From Rhodosorus marinus (taxonomy: Eukaryota; Rhodophyta; Stylonematophyceae; Stylonematales; Stylonemataceae): a DNA stretch of 64,000 bases. Positions 42,312-53,997 of this stretch are shown in pieces (position 1 is the stretch's first letter; the number at the start of each line of letters is the position of its first letter). Location: positions 372,001 through 436,000 of the forward strand of contig JAMWBK010000002.1 of NCBI GenBank assembly GCA_029953675.1. Reading direction: 5' to 3'. The notes under the pieces were generated by a model. It searched no databases. It was not told where the DNA came from and saw only the letters and a program-made list of their open reading frames with translations. The translations under genes and the position numbers were made by a program.

Positions 42312-43116
42312 AGTGCAACCCGTCCTCGAAACACCCTATCCCTCCTCGCTCCGATCTACCCAAACCCCCTCAGAAATACCTCCTCCTCACCCACCATTAA
42401 CCTCGAATATACAAATATCCCACACACACACCGCTCCTCCTCTAAGCTCTCGCAACAAGTTCATATCCGCTCTACCCCTCCCTACCCCACCCCAAACCCC
42501 TTACCCCCTACTAACTTAGCGTCCCTCCCCCCTCCCCACCACCTTCTCAAACCCCATCCAGAATACCATTTCTCCACATTCTCCCCTGAACTCAAAAAAA
42601 TTGTACATTTGTACAACGTCCCAAAAAAGAGTCCTCTTTCTTCGTTCCCTCTCACGGGCATCAGGATGGGTAAAACCACTTTTTCTTGGCCAAGAATAAA
42701 CATCCGAAAAACTAATTCTTAAAGTATTATCAGCCATAGCAGGACAATCCATGAGGTAGAACACTAGAACGGGAGGGAGACGGGGAGGGGTAGTTGTTCA
42801 AATACGTAGAATGGAAATCGATGTGCTTTTTTTGAAGGGGTGGGGTAAAGTAGGAAGCTATTGAAATCATAAGAAGTTTAGCAGGTTTTTGAATTTTTGG
42901 AAGGGACTGCTTGATGTTTACTTGTTTGAGATCGGGCTTGTAGGGTAGGGGGGTATGAGGGTTTAGGAATTTTGGGATTGATGTGGCGACGCGGAGGGTA
43001 AATAGGGGATGATTACGGCTTCTGAGAAAGCTTGGGACGGGTTTGGTTAGGGTTGGTAGGTTGGGTGAATCGGGTGTATTGATTAGTAGATTGAGGTAAA
43101 GGTGGTATGCTTGAGG
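42312..43116. other. Divergent promoter region between SF3B2 and PP2C
   Basis: Both genes start outward from here. The SF3B2-proximal half is pyrimidine-rich on the plus strand; ORFs over it are low-complexity shadows. A near-palindrome GTACATTTGTAC lies at about 42603-42614. Confidence 0.5.
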
Positions 43117-44268
43117 ATGCAACATTTTTCTGGAGCAAAGCTTGACCTTGATTGGGCTGGTTATTCGAGACTTGGGAGACTTCATGCGGACTGGGGCGAT
43201 CCGAATCAGGACTGCTACGGGGTTGAGTCTGTAGAAAGTGCAGGTGCAGTGGTGCTTGGGGTGTTTGATGGGCATGGAAAGGATGGTAGGCTGCGCTGTG
43301 CTTCTTAAAAACCCTGGTTCTGCTCTCGAATTGATTAGATGGATTGTTGTGCTCTGCTGTGTGTTTTACGCCAGGAGAGAAAATTTCTCAATTTGCAAGG
43401 ACTGAGATTCTTGAGCGGTGCAAGAGAGAACTGGAAAGTGGAAAGGGCGCATCGGAAACGCTCTCTGTGGTTTTCGGAGAGGTATCACAGTTGATCGATG
43501 GGGACGACGATTCAACCGAAAGCGGATCGACAGCAACTGTAAGGGCTTCCCACAGTTCTCTGTTTCGATTCTTCAGCTGCCTTACCCGCGTTATTGCTTC
43601 TCAGGTTTTGATTGTTCAGGACCATAGAATAGTCTCCGGATTCCTGGGAGACTCCAGCGCAAGCTTTTGTAACTTGGATGCGCAGTCTCAGGTTCTCGAC
43701 TCTGGTTTCTTCTTTGAACCCCACCGAACTTCAAATCGAAAAGAAGCGAGGCGGATTCTGGAATTTGGGTGTATAATTGAAGAGGGTTACGTGGTTGATC
43801 CAGAAAACAAGGACAACGTAAGCTTCTCGGACTGGAACTTCAAAGAGACGATCGCTCTGGGTTGCTCAGTATTGTCCTTCATGTCTGTAGGCGATATCAA
43901 TAACTAGGACTTTTGGAGACAGAAGCATGCGAGGGTGCGGTGTGAATAGCGAGGCTGAAATTTCGGAACCCCGGAGCTTTGATCAGAACAGCATAGCTCT
44001 AGTAATTGCAACGGACGGTTTATGGGACCTTCCTAAAGTAACAGCTGAGGGAGTTTCTGCAACCCTTTCGAGGTAGAGATTGTTCGCCGCTCAGAAAAAC
44101 GACAGACAGCTGCTCAAAGTGCTGACCACGTAATGAAACTTTCTCAGGATGCTGCGGAGCGGAAGTGACCTCGTAGAAATCGTGGAGCAATTCTCCAGCT
44201 TCAATGGCTACGTCCCCACTGACGACTGCACAGTTTTGATCGCGACAGTCACCGCTAAGACCCCATAG
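43117..44268 (+). CDS. PP2C-type protein phosphatase
   Basis: Mn/Mg-dependent Ser/Thr phosphatase. Exons 43117-43285, 43375-43538, 43605-43873, 43908-44072, 44148-44268 close in phase to 295 residues. PP2C motifs in order: NQDCYGVE, GVFDGHGKDG (metal-binding DGHG), IVSGFLGDSSA (G-D-S), LTFGDRSMRGCGV (usual R-x-F/L-GD), VIATDGLWD and VPTDDCTVLIATV (D-N/D for metal). The third intron (43874-43907) is only 34 bp and is forced by an in-frame TAG in the unspliced reading. The residues DN-VSFSDWNFKETIALGCSV between are a local variant of the family. Start ATG 43117 is the first in frame with the core; an earlier ATG is in another frame. Target unknown. Confidence 0.88.
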
Positions 44269-44726
44269 AAGCAATGTAACAGTCACTGTGTGTTTGAAGT
44301 CAACTAAAAGGTAATTGTGTTTTGGACGCGATCGAAAATTTCCAACACAGAAGATATGGGACTTTCTCCAGAATGGAAGGACTAAGCACGAAATGGAAAG
44401 TGGCCTGCGGCATCCTGACAACTGGGGGTTGTGATTGTCAACTACTAGCATCAACGTTTTGTTCTGATGCACATGGCACCACTTGGGGAAAAGCTTCCAG
44501 TCGTTCATGAGGCTTTCAAGCAAATGCACTCTATTTACCAGCAAAAGCTATTAACTTTCAGCTAATAATGGCGTCCCAGCTCAACCTCTCGAGAGGGTTA
44601 AGCGTTGGAGCCTCACGAAACTATCAAAACGTACTTTCGAATGGTAAACGTAAGTCATTTGAATTGAGCTTTGTCTGCGGAAGCTCAACGGAAACGCAAT
44701 TCTATATACATACTAAGCCAGTGTGT
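44269..44726. other. Convergent spacer
   Basis: Holds the 3' UTRs of PP2C and the convergent gene at 44727. Antisense ORFs are not supported. Confidence 0.5.
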
Positions 44727-45306
44727 TCAGCTATCGTCAATGATTGCGTCGATGTCAAACCCAAAGTTTTGCATTGCAAACTCTTCCGAAATGTCAGCGG
44801 TCGAATCTTCCATCACTGGAGCTGTTCGTAGTGGATTCACTTCTACAGCCGGCTCCGGACCGCTCGCTGAAATGAGGGGACGCTCACGAACCACTTTTGC
44901 GGGGACCTCAAAAGGCGGCAGCTTGTGTTCGCGTAGTCCTAGATACGACATATGAAATTGATGATACAGCGTTCAGAATTATGCGAAAGCTGACCAACCG
45001 GAAAAAGTGGGAAAGGCTTGGAGCATTACCTAGATCCGCCAAATGAGACGCTGGGAAGTAACCGTTATGGACGGGATATTCAATCTCATGGGTCCCTTTA
45101 GTACCCTCTCGTATGGCCGAGTCATCCATATCCATTCCCTTCAATGTTCGCTTCTTGACTCGAGCCAGCCACTCCAGGTTTGTCGAGTTTCTCTCGTTGC
45201 CGCACCGAGAACAGGCTACCAAGGTCCCACCCTTCCATAGGTAGTAATGAGTGCAGACCGCAGTCTCCGAGCTGTTGTTATCAGAACTACAGCACGAAGC
45301 AGGCAT
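44727..45306 (-). CDS. Hypothetical protein with a Cys-rich N-terminal segment
   Basis: Two exons, 45306-45030 and 44938-44727, close in phase to 162 residues. ATG 45306 is chosen because it opens the frame just before the cluster CCSSDNNSSETAVCTHYYLW, then TLVACSRCGNERNS: a C-x2-C pair that may bind a metal with upstream Cys/His. A basic stretch (RVKKRTLKG) follows. The C-terminal half is acidic and mostly disordered-looking (PVMEDSTADISEEFAMQN, DIDAIIDDS). I do not recognise the family. It may be a small nuclear or regulatory protein, but that is a guess from composition. Confidence 0.55.
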
Positions 45307-45362
45307 GGTTCGTTTAGAAACGTTCAAAGCGCGGGCTAGGAAAAAACCTTGGGTGGTGTTCC

Positions 45363-48300
45363 TCACATTCCATCCTCAAACACGTTCTGGTTGTCTTCCA
45401 AGGGAACCTCCCCTTGCTCCTCAGATGGCGCGTCCTGAGTATCCTCTTCAACCTCATCTCGATTACGTGCCTCGATCGCAGCTTTCATCGCCGCAGCCTG
45501 TGCCTCCGCTTCCGCCAATTCCTTGGCTTGTTCCTCGAGCTGAATTCGAGCTAGACTAGACTTGGCGTCCTCCAGAGCAATTATTCCCCGTCCGAGGTCA
45601 AACAACTGCTTTGAGGCTTCGGTGATTTCCCCAACGTTGAACGCTTTGCTATAGGCCTCGATCGCCGAGGCGATGCTTCTTGGCTCTTCCGTGCTAACGG
45701 CGGAGCCAATGAGGTCTGCGCCAGCGGCTCCAAGTTCCCTCGCAAGCTTTTCGGCATCAGCGACGAGCTCGGCTGAGGAATCAAACTGGCGCCCACGCTT
45801 GATCAGGTCCAGCAGTCTCCTACCATCGGGCCAAGTGGATTCCCTGTCAAACACAGAGGCGACTTGTCAGATTCTATACTTCAACGGGTTGAATTTCGAA
45901 TGTCATACCCTCCTCGCATGTCTTCAAGAACCTGTTTGTTGGAGTCAACAGCAATCTTCAACTGGTTTTTTGCTCTTTCTTCTTTCTGGATGGTGTCAAC
46001 CGCCGCTCTCACCCGCTCAGCATCATCAAGCATTCCAAGTTCTTCTAGACGAACCTTTATGCGTTGTAGAGCTGTGAGATCGTGCGCATCCACTGCCGAT
46101 TCCATTTCAGAGAGCACAAGCTCACGCTCCTCCAGCCGGAGGAGGGCAGTCTCTGCCGCAGCAACGTCTGTAACGATTATACAAAAAATCCTAGTTAGCA
46201 CTCGGCAGAACAGGACATCAACTTCTTCCGCGCAAACGGAGAGCATTATTTGGCAAGACAAACCTGATTTCAGAGCCCGAAGATTCATCTCAAGAGCTTG
46301 CTGGTGCGCATTCTTGATTGTCTCACGGTCTTCTGTTGCACAAGCTTGCCTTAACTTTTTCCTTTCGTTTTTAACCAGCTTCTGAAAGCTCTTTTTGATT
46401 CCGTTCACGGAAGCTCGTACTTCAGTATTCTTCGACGAGAAATCGACAAGCTCGAGAAGGCACCTCTCAATATCCGCTGGACTACCAGTCTTTGACGCTT
46501 TTTCCAATCTGTGTTTTAGCGAATGCACATGTTTAGTTTTCAAGTCCGCGACAGAGATACCGATCTCCGCATTTCCGATTCTGCTTGAACGTAAACCGTC
46601 ATCTTGGCACGCACCTTGCGAGAACTTCTCGTTCAGCTCGTCTTTGTTGTTCTTCAGCAGCTTTAGCAGCTTCAATCTCGTTCCTCAAGATTGTCGCTCG
46701 CTCTTTCGCATCCGTGATTCTGGACTTGTACTCGCCGTTCAACGCTTTGGAAAGAGCCCGAGTGCTCTCTTCCTCCTCATGCCACAGCGTCTCGTTTTCC
46801 AGGTCACTTACTGCTTCCACGATCTGATCCAGTTGACTCTGTTCACCATAAGAACGTTGGGGTCGCGTTGACGGAGACGGGATTCAGTACGAAGACAAGT
46901 CTAGACCTGTTTGAATTCTGTTGCGAACCTCAGCTAGGGCTGTGCTCAATTTCCGGTCTATCTCCTGACTTCGAGAGATGCGCAGAAGGAGTTCCTTCGC
47001 CAGTCTGATGCATTCATCGCTTTCATCGAGAACGTTATGAGCCTTCTTCATGGACCTTTGCAAAATACGAGGATCAGACCCTCCTTTCACCAAGTCGAGC
47101 GCATCCCGAATGAGTTTTCTAGCGTTCTCTCGTCTTAAGTTGGCCGCATCAGCATCCCTGGAAATGCTTCCAGTTTGTCAGCATGATTCTCCCATTCCGA
47201 AAACAAAAGTACCTGGGGGTGTACCTCTTCTCCTTTTTCTTCCTCTCCAAAAGTTGTTCTTCGGCCAAAACTCTTCGATTCTTCTCCAGTTCATTGCTGA
47301 GGGAGACGCTGATGGTCTGCAGAGCATGTTGCACGCTCGAATCAGCAGGTGACTGAAGGTCGTCGTCGACAGCCCCCGCACCAGCAGCCATGTGAAGCAG
47401 AACTTTGTTTGCGAACGCAATCGCTTCTTTCATCTTCGAAATCTGGTTTCAAGTTCATAGGATGCTCTCAGCTGCAGTTTCATACCGAGTGAGCAGCACT
47501 ACGTACAACTTACAGATCGGTGTTTCATAGCCTCCTCCAGCCTTTCCTTGGCCTCGTTGGCTTCCAATTCCCATTTCTTAAGGTCCCTACTTCGATGAGA
47601 ATCCCGATCATCGTCTCGCAACTCTCTGGTCCTTCTCTTCGATTCAACAGTGTAGCTGGTCGCTATGGATTCGACACTATATGAGACATCACCCGCAACG
47701 CCGTTGAGGACGCCTTGAAGTCCCTGGACTTTCTGCTCTTGCAACCTTTGAATCAAGAGCCTGACAATCTCCTTGTTCCCGGAATGCGCCGCGTGCTGTA
47801 CAAGAGTCCATGATCCTCTTCCAATCACCTTTTGGCGTCCAAAGGGGAAGGCGGCGCTTCAGATGCCTCGCTAAGAAAATCCAGGCGCGTCCTCTGATAA
47901 AGCTTACCTTTGGTCCTTCATCCACTATCGCTCCGTAAAATATCAGCGCGCTAGCACTCGTGACATGACCGTTTAAAACAGCGAAGTCAAGCGCTGACCA
48001 ACCTTTGCTGCTTCTTTCGTCCACATCCACGCCTCGTTCTAAAAGCAGTTCTACAACACCGTCGTGACCTAGAGTGAAAAACCGGCAACTATTCGTCAAC
48101 AACGGGAACAACCTTTGGCGCATTTAGGGGAGTCATCCAACCTTTGGATGCAGCGAGATGAAGCGGTGAAAGGGAATCCATCATCTCGTAGTCTTTGTTA
48201 ATCAAAACTTTGATGTTAGCGCGACAAGTCAGCTCAGTGTTCGCATCTAGGAGAGCCTTTACGCATTCTACGTCTCCTTCATCTGCGGCTATAAACAGCA

Positions 48301-49432
48301 ACGGGCTGCTTCCGGGTACGGAGAGTTTCGCTCCTCCGTGTATAAGCAGACGGACGCACCTGATCGGCGGGTATTGTAGTAGAAAAATTCAGGCTTCCAC
48401 TGAAGTAGATCTGTGATCAGATTGAGGGCATGCGTAATGCGACATTACCTGGCGTGTCTTCTCTGCACAGCATAGCATATGGGGGTAGTTCCAGTGACAT
48501 TTTCAGCATTAGCATCAGCACCCGCATCAATCAACACGCTCACCACCGCATCGTGACCATTCAGTGCAGCCAGGTGCAGAGGTGTCAACTTCTGCTCATC
48601 TTCATGCATGGTACGTGCCCCTATTGAACAGAACGACCAACAATCACCCGCCATTGGCTTAGAAACAAAGCACTTGATGATGATGCGAACAGAAGAATTA
48701 ACCTACCCTCACGCAGAAGAAGCCGAACAACATTTGCGTGGCCTCTCTGGGACGCAAGACACAACGGCGTTTGTCTCTTCGATGACGGTACATCAATTAG
48801 ACACCCCTGGTCGATAAGGAACTTGCACACCGCCACGGATCCTGTGCTCGCAGCAAGATGTAGGGCAGTCACCAGATCCGCACACTTGGTGTTCACGGAA
48901 GCCCCATTTTCACGCAGAATCTTGCAGCATCTGAGGTTGCCCTTGTGCGCTGCCCATGCCAACGCAGTTAACCTGTGAATCACATCCATCAATCGCCATT
49001 TGTTGTCAAACTTCTGCAAGGGGTTTTCTGACGGCATTCTTGATTCCGAACCTTTTCTTGCCATAGACCATGTCGAGGTCCGGCTGGCACCTCCTCACAA
49101 TAAGTTCAAGACAATCCGCCTTCCCTCCTTGCGCCGCAAGCACAAAAGCAGGCAATGAGCTAGTTAAGGCTGCTTCCGGTGGAAGCAGATTAGAGTATAC
49201 ACCAGACGGAGCCTACGATAAACACGACAAGCGTCTGTTCAGAAAATGTTCGATAGGTCTTTGCGATGAAAACCCGTACCTGAATAGCCGATACTCTTTG
49301 GCTCCACGTCATTCTCGAAAGCAGAACAGCGAGGCAGTGCCTGTGTCCAAGTCTCACGGCCCTCCCAGTTTTGATAGAAAGTACAGTTCTGGTTTTCCCG
49401 ACTATATCATTTGCACCGCAGCATTCACACAT
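45363..49432 (-). CDS. Large ankyrin-repeat protein with C-terminal coiled coils
   Basis: A multi-exon gene starting at ATG 49432 (MCECCGAND) and ending at 45363. The N-terminal half contains ankyrin repeats: AFVLAAQGGKADCLELIVRR, TALAWAAHKGNLRCCKILRE, ALHLAASTGSVAVCKFLIDQ, TPLCLASQRGHANVVRLLL, TPLHLAALNGHDAVVSVLID and SALDFAVLNGHVTSASALIF. After about 400 residues the sequence changes to charged heptad-like helices (AKERLEEAMKHR, ERATILRNEIEAAKAAEEQQ, LEEQAKELAEAEAQAAAMKA). The splice CACCGATCT to ATGAAAGAAGCG joins ankyrin and coiled-coil parts in phase. It looks like a scaffold protein; no specific partner or function can be named. An alternative is that the coiled-coil part is a separate gene, but the in-phase junction argues against it. 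Confidence 0.75.
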
Positions 49433-49485
49433 ATCGAGGTCGCTTGCATCTTTGCCACTCTAAGACCACGAGATCAACATGCTAG

Positions 49486-51172
49486 CTAGTGTGAGAATAC
49501 TGCGTCGAACTGTTTAATGGGTTGCCGCTGTACATTAAGCAATACCTCTTCCCGCGGGTTCTTTGGGCTCCTCTTGTCCGGCAATTTTGACAAGTCAGAG
49601 CACGCAGAACAGCTGCACTTTTCCACAGCAGAAATATTTAAATCGAATAGTGAGTCATCGTCGTCCTCCTCATCCTCTTCTCCAAGGTCTGTGTCAGCAG
49701 AAGAGGAGCTCTCTCCGGAAGGCGAAGAAATTGACAAGATATGGTGCTGGCCCAACTCGCTTTCGATACTCTCAGCACCGAAGAAAGACGTGAGCAACGC
49801 CCTGGCCCTCATCCGAATATCAAAATTTGAGTTATGTGTTAATGCCTCAACCCTCTCCACACCATAAGAATTCACGACAACCGCAGCGTATTTGTTCAGC
49901 CTGGAAAGCGGACAAAATTTGCAAAAAGCCCCAGGTCAACAAGAACTTCTGTGGATGTCCGGACCTAGCCGAAATGTTCTCGAGCAATAGGAAGGGACTT
50001 CGAACCTCCGCCCAGTTTGATGAGCTACAAACTCTCCTACAGCTAACACATTCCGCAAGCCCTTCAATGCTACTTCGGCTATGGTCCCACAGCCTTTCCA
50101 ATTCACGTCGAGTTCTTTCGTACAGCTGAGCAGACTGCACAACGCCCTAACACAACCTGAGGCGGAAAAAGCGAGTTGCTTTTAATTCACCTCCAGGAAA
50201 GACGATAATCGTTCAGGTGCGTACCTTGTTCTGCTAGGTAGTCAATCTGCTTTTCATCGCGATTTGCGGTTACGTTGTAAAGGACCCAAGTAGCGTCCTC
50301 TCGACAAGCAGCATCCTGGGACTCGAGAAGTCTAACCAGAGTTGGGAGCGAATTTGACGCGCGGTTTAGCTCGCTTTCACCGACCATTGACGCTTACTGG
50401 CTGTGAGGGAGAGGTACCTCAAGAGATACGGAAGAATTCCTGCGTCGATGACGTCTTGAACCTGATGAGCAGATTCTGAAATATTTGATATTATCCAACA
50501 GCATTCCTTCCTAATGCTTCGTTCGTCGCAGGTCAATAGGGCGCGTAGACTTGGGAGAACGTTGCAGTCAATGATCACCTACAGCAAGATGCTCAGGTGA
50601 GATGTCGTCACGCGCGAGCCCAAAGGCAACTGAGAGTCTTCCTTTCAGACTGGGAATACCTGAGTCTGTCTATCGTCGCCGCAAGCAATATTTCCAATAA
50701 CCTGTAAGGCAGCACTCTGTACGGAAACAGGTACCCGGAACTCGAACACTCCATTCCTCTTTTCAACAGGCTCAAGTAAATGGACGAGCTTTGGCACGAC
50801 CGCAGCCTCCAGAATCGACTGAATTCTATCATTCTGTATCCCCTCACCGAATAGTTGGCATAGATCCAAGCACGACTCCTTCAGAATCTGCTCATCTTTG
50901 TGTTCATCCAACAGGCTCGCCAATGCCTTGGCCTTCGCTCGAACCTAGCACGCTCGATAATCCCGTACGTTAGCATCCTACAATCAACGACCAATATTAT
51001 TTCCTGACATAGTCCGATTTCGAATCAGGTGCATTTGATTTAGGGAACTCACCTGTTGGAGTGGAACACCAGGGACTGACGCGGCGTGCGCTACAGCAGC
51101 AGCCGCCTCGGCAACTGAAACCTTCTCCTCGGCCGAGGAGACATCACTGCTTTTAGAAGCTTGTTGGCGCAT
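49486..51172 (-). CDS. Importin-alpha-like ARM-repeat protein lacking a recognisable IBB domain
   Basis: The ARM repeats resemble importin alpha: VVPKLVHLLEPVE, SAALQVIGNIACGDDRQTQ, LPSLRALLTCDERSIRKECC followed by WIISNISESAHQVQ (W-x3-N...Q), and YVERVEALTHNSNFD-like EALxxH helices near the end. Exons are at about 51172-51054, 50944-50670, 50578-50395, 50387-50220, and beyond to 49486. The N-terminus (MRQQASKSSDVSSAEEK) lacks the Arg/Lys-rich importin-beta-binding domain that opens canonical importin alpha. The C-terminus carries an unusual acidic run (GEEDEEDDDDS), then a Cys pair (CSCSAC). It may be an importin-alpha paralogue that does not use importin beta, or the IBB exon lies further upstream. 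Stop at 49486 is 53 bp from the next gene's ATG. Confidence 0.75.
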
Positions 51173-53993
51173 GAAACGTGTCCAACCCCGTCAGGAGTAA
51201 AGAAGAGACGCTCCTGAGGCGATCCTTCTCCACTTCCCGAGCTTAAATTCCCGGCCTTCTTATCCACCTGTACCCAGCATCAAAACCCTCCCCAATCTTT
51301 ACAGAAACAGCAACCAAGAAGACTAAAAGGTAGTGATAACCTTTAACCTCCTTCCAACCGGTGAAACTGCCGAGATCCCGAAGTCCTGCATCTTCAAACT
51401 CCGATATCTCAGAAACGGCGGCCTCTGTAAACCGCAGCCAAGCGAAAACAAAGTGTTAGATAGAAACTGGACATCAGTTTCATCATTTCGTATTTCTCGA
51501 AGACGATTAAAAATGAAAGGCAAAGAGGCCGCGATAAACCAACGCCAACGAACAATAGAATCTCAGACAGTCTACTTACTCCCATAATCCGGAACCGCTC
51601 ACTCCCTCCGCACGGGGAATTTCCAAACGTGACAGCATCAATAGCCACCCGAACACAACTTGTAGAGGTTCAGGCACCGCGGGACCAAAAAAAAAAAAAA
51701 AAATAGCTACGGCTTTGCTTTTCACTAAACCCGTTCCCAAAAAGGCTACAAACCGAATTCTAAACAACCCCAAATCGATACCGGTCGTTTACTACCCGTC
51801 CCAGACCTCTTCCCTCGTCCGCGGTCCCCTTCTCCCCACCCCCCCCTTGTAGCCCTCCCTTTGTCACCTTGCTCCAACCCTTTCGAGCATCAAAAATTCG
51901 TCAAGCGCAGGACAAGAAAATCTAATTATGCGAATCACCAAAAAAAAAATTAGGTCAAGATCAAAGATCCTCAAATTTTGACCCCATCAACGTAAAAAAC
52001 CCAATTAATACGGAAAAACGGTATCCCGTTGTTGCACCTCCCTCGCGCCTTCAATTCCACGAAATTTTCCCGTTGAAACCCCCGGCCCCCCCCCCCAACT
52101 ACCTGAGAGTGACGTCAACAGGTAACATATGTCCGAATGCTAGAACTTCTTTAGGTGTTATTAGACCAACATTTTGCTGGGGCAAGCCCACCCCCTCCCT
52201 TTTGTCTTCCGGGACATCTGAACATGCTTGTAAAAATATCAATAAGTCGTAATTAAGACTGGGACAAGAGCGTACCACCCAAAGATCAGGAATTCGTTCT
52301 ATTTCTTATCTAGAATATCCCAGATCTAGCATATTTAAGTATCTCTTAAATTAAGATTGATTCGGCAAAATGTCGTTTCCATTAGGGAATCGTTGGTCAA
52401 AAGTTCAGTACGTCTTTCTTTTTCTGGTCGATTTACTTGTCTATTCGTAGTGGGACAAAGATCTGGAAAGAAGAGACACTATTTTGGGAATTGAGAAGCC
52501 AAAGTTTTTGGCAGAATTCTAACACGGACAAGGGCTGTCCCTAAAAATCCGGAGAAAATTGGGGCCCCTGCCGGTTAGAGGGCAAAACATTCCTAATTCA
52601 ACTTCGTCTTCAGGTTTTCCATCAATTTTAGAGCTCGGGGGTATTTTTGTTTTTCTTTTCTATGTGAACATTTGACTGTATTACAAATGTTTTTTAGACG
52701 CTAATATATAGTTAATATTCCTATGTATTTGGATGTGGCAGGAAAACTTATGAGAATTTCAAAGATGTTTGTGGAATGGCTCAAGAATATTGAGTCAATG
52801 GTGAAATCATTTAGCAGCTTTGATTGTAAATTAGAGGATCCATGCCCAGGATCCGTCCTTCCGGGTCGTCAGTGGCCGTTTATGGTCACAGATCTGGTTC
52901 TGGACTACCAAACAGAAGAAAAAAGAAGAAGAAATGGGTTCTATACCTGAGCTGTTATCAAAATACGCTTTACCGTGAATTAACAGATGAGACTGCATGA
53001 CTGCAGCTGTTTTCAGGATACTGTATCACCGCATCCATATTGATCGCCTCTGATGCGGCTCTCGTCATCATTTCGGCAACTCGCACTTGATCATTTAAAC
53101 ATTTTGTCTGTACGAATTCCATGATAAGCTAGCTACCACACTCCAGCCACGAATTCCATGATAAGCTAGCTTCTCCAGCCACGACCTGATCGTGGCTGCA
53201 CTTGAATTTCTCCACGGGGTACGCTTCAGGCCTCAGCCCGGTCGGTCGGGGTGATGCTTCATTGAGGGCGAACGTCTTCTGTGTTGAGTCAAGCACTGCT
53301 CTCCTCAGCCTTGACCCATGAATCCCCTCTACATGGCTCAGCGATGCCGCTTCTGCTACGGCGAACACTTTGAAGCTATACAAGTGTTTTCATGTCGACA
53401 GCTCCCCATTGAGGAACCCCCTCTCACTGTCCAACACGTGCGAGACATCCGCTATCACGTACCATGACAATACATCTGCGGCAGGCCACAAAAACGTACC
53501 TGAAGGCCTCCACGTTCGGAGACAAGGAAACCTTCGCCGCATAGGCCGCTCGCCGCACCGATGGAATCTCCCACCCATTAAGCTCTCTGACTCCCTGAGA
53601 TGATCCACGTAGGCAGAGCATATCCGGAGGGCATCTGTAAGGGAGGACTGTCCCGAGCCACAATACTCGTCGTGGTGACTAATTAAAAAAAAACAAGAAA
53701 CTACAACGAAAAGCAATGATTCGATCAAAAACATGAAATCCAATAATATTTTAAGAGTTCAGAATTTTATTAAACGATTATTGGGTAATATACGTTTACA
53801 AGGTGAGTTGTCAATCTATTATTGGTTGAAGTAGATTTCAAGAGGAAGGTGGGTTTTTTGTCGTTAACGGATCAGAAGTTTTGCACTTTTTGGGTGAGGT
53901 TTTCAGTAATCCTGTATTTTACACGCAGTAGAGAATTCAGGTTGGTAGTGAGGGAGAGGGACTGCTGCGCTCCATGACAGAGCACGACGCGTT
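51173..53993. other. 2.8-kb intergenic region
   Basis: No supported gene. Includes an A17 run at about 51687-51703, a C-rich run near 52080-52095, AT-rich sequence around 52230-52740, a 37-bp duplication at 53112-53180, and minus-strand frames at 53390-53743 interrupted by stops that could be transposon debris but carry no clear motif. Confidence 0.45.
53112..53180 (+). repeat. Direct duplication, 37-bp period
   Basis: ACGAATTCCATGATAAGCTA continues as GCT.. in two tandem copies (53112-53148 and 53149-53180); copy 2 lacks five bases before CTCCAGCC. Confidence 0.9.
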
Positions 53994-53997
53994 ATGA
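53974..53997 (+). promoter_or_regulatory. Upstream ORF overlapping the lipase start codon
   Basis: ATG at 53974 opens a 7-codon ORF (MTEHDAL) whose TGA (53995-53997) overlaps the lipase ATG (53994-53996) as ATGA. If transcribed, it would put the lipase under termination-reinitiation control. Whether the mRNA includes it is not known. Confidence 0.4.

Noticed and set aside
42036-42722. 228-codon plus-strand ORF
   Set aside because: Antisense to the Lys/Glu-rich first exon of SF3B2 and its pyrimidine-rich promoter; low-complexity shadow.
53390-53743. Minus-strand frame as copia reverse transcriptase or integrase piece
   Set aside because: Weak similarity only, with stops in neighbouring frames and no catalytic motif.
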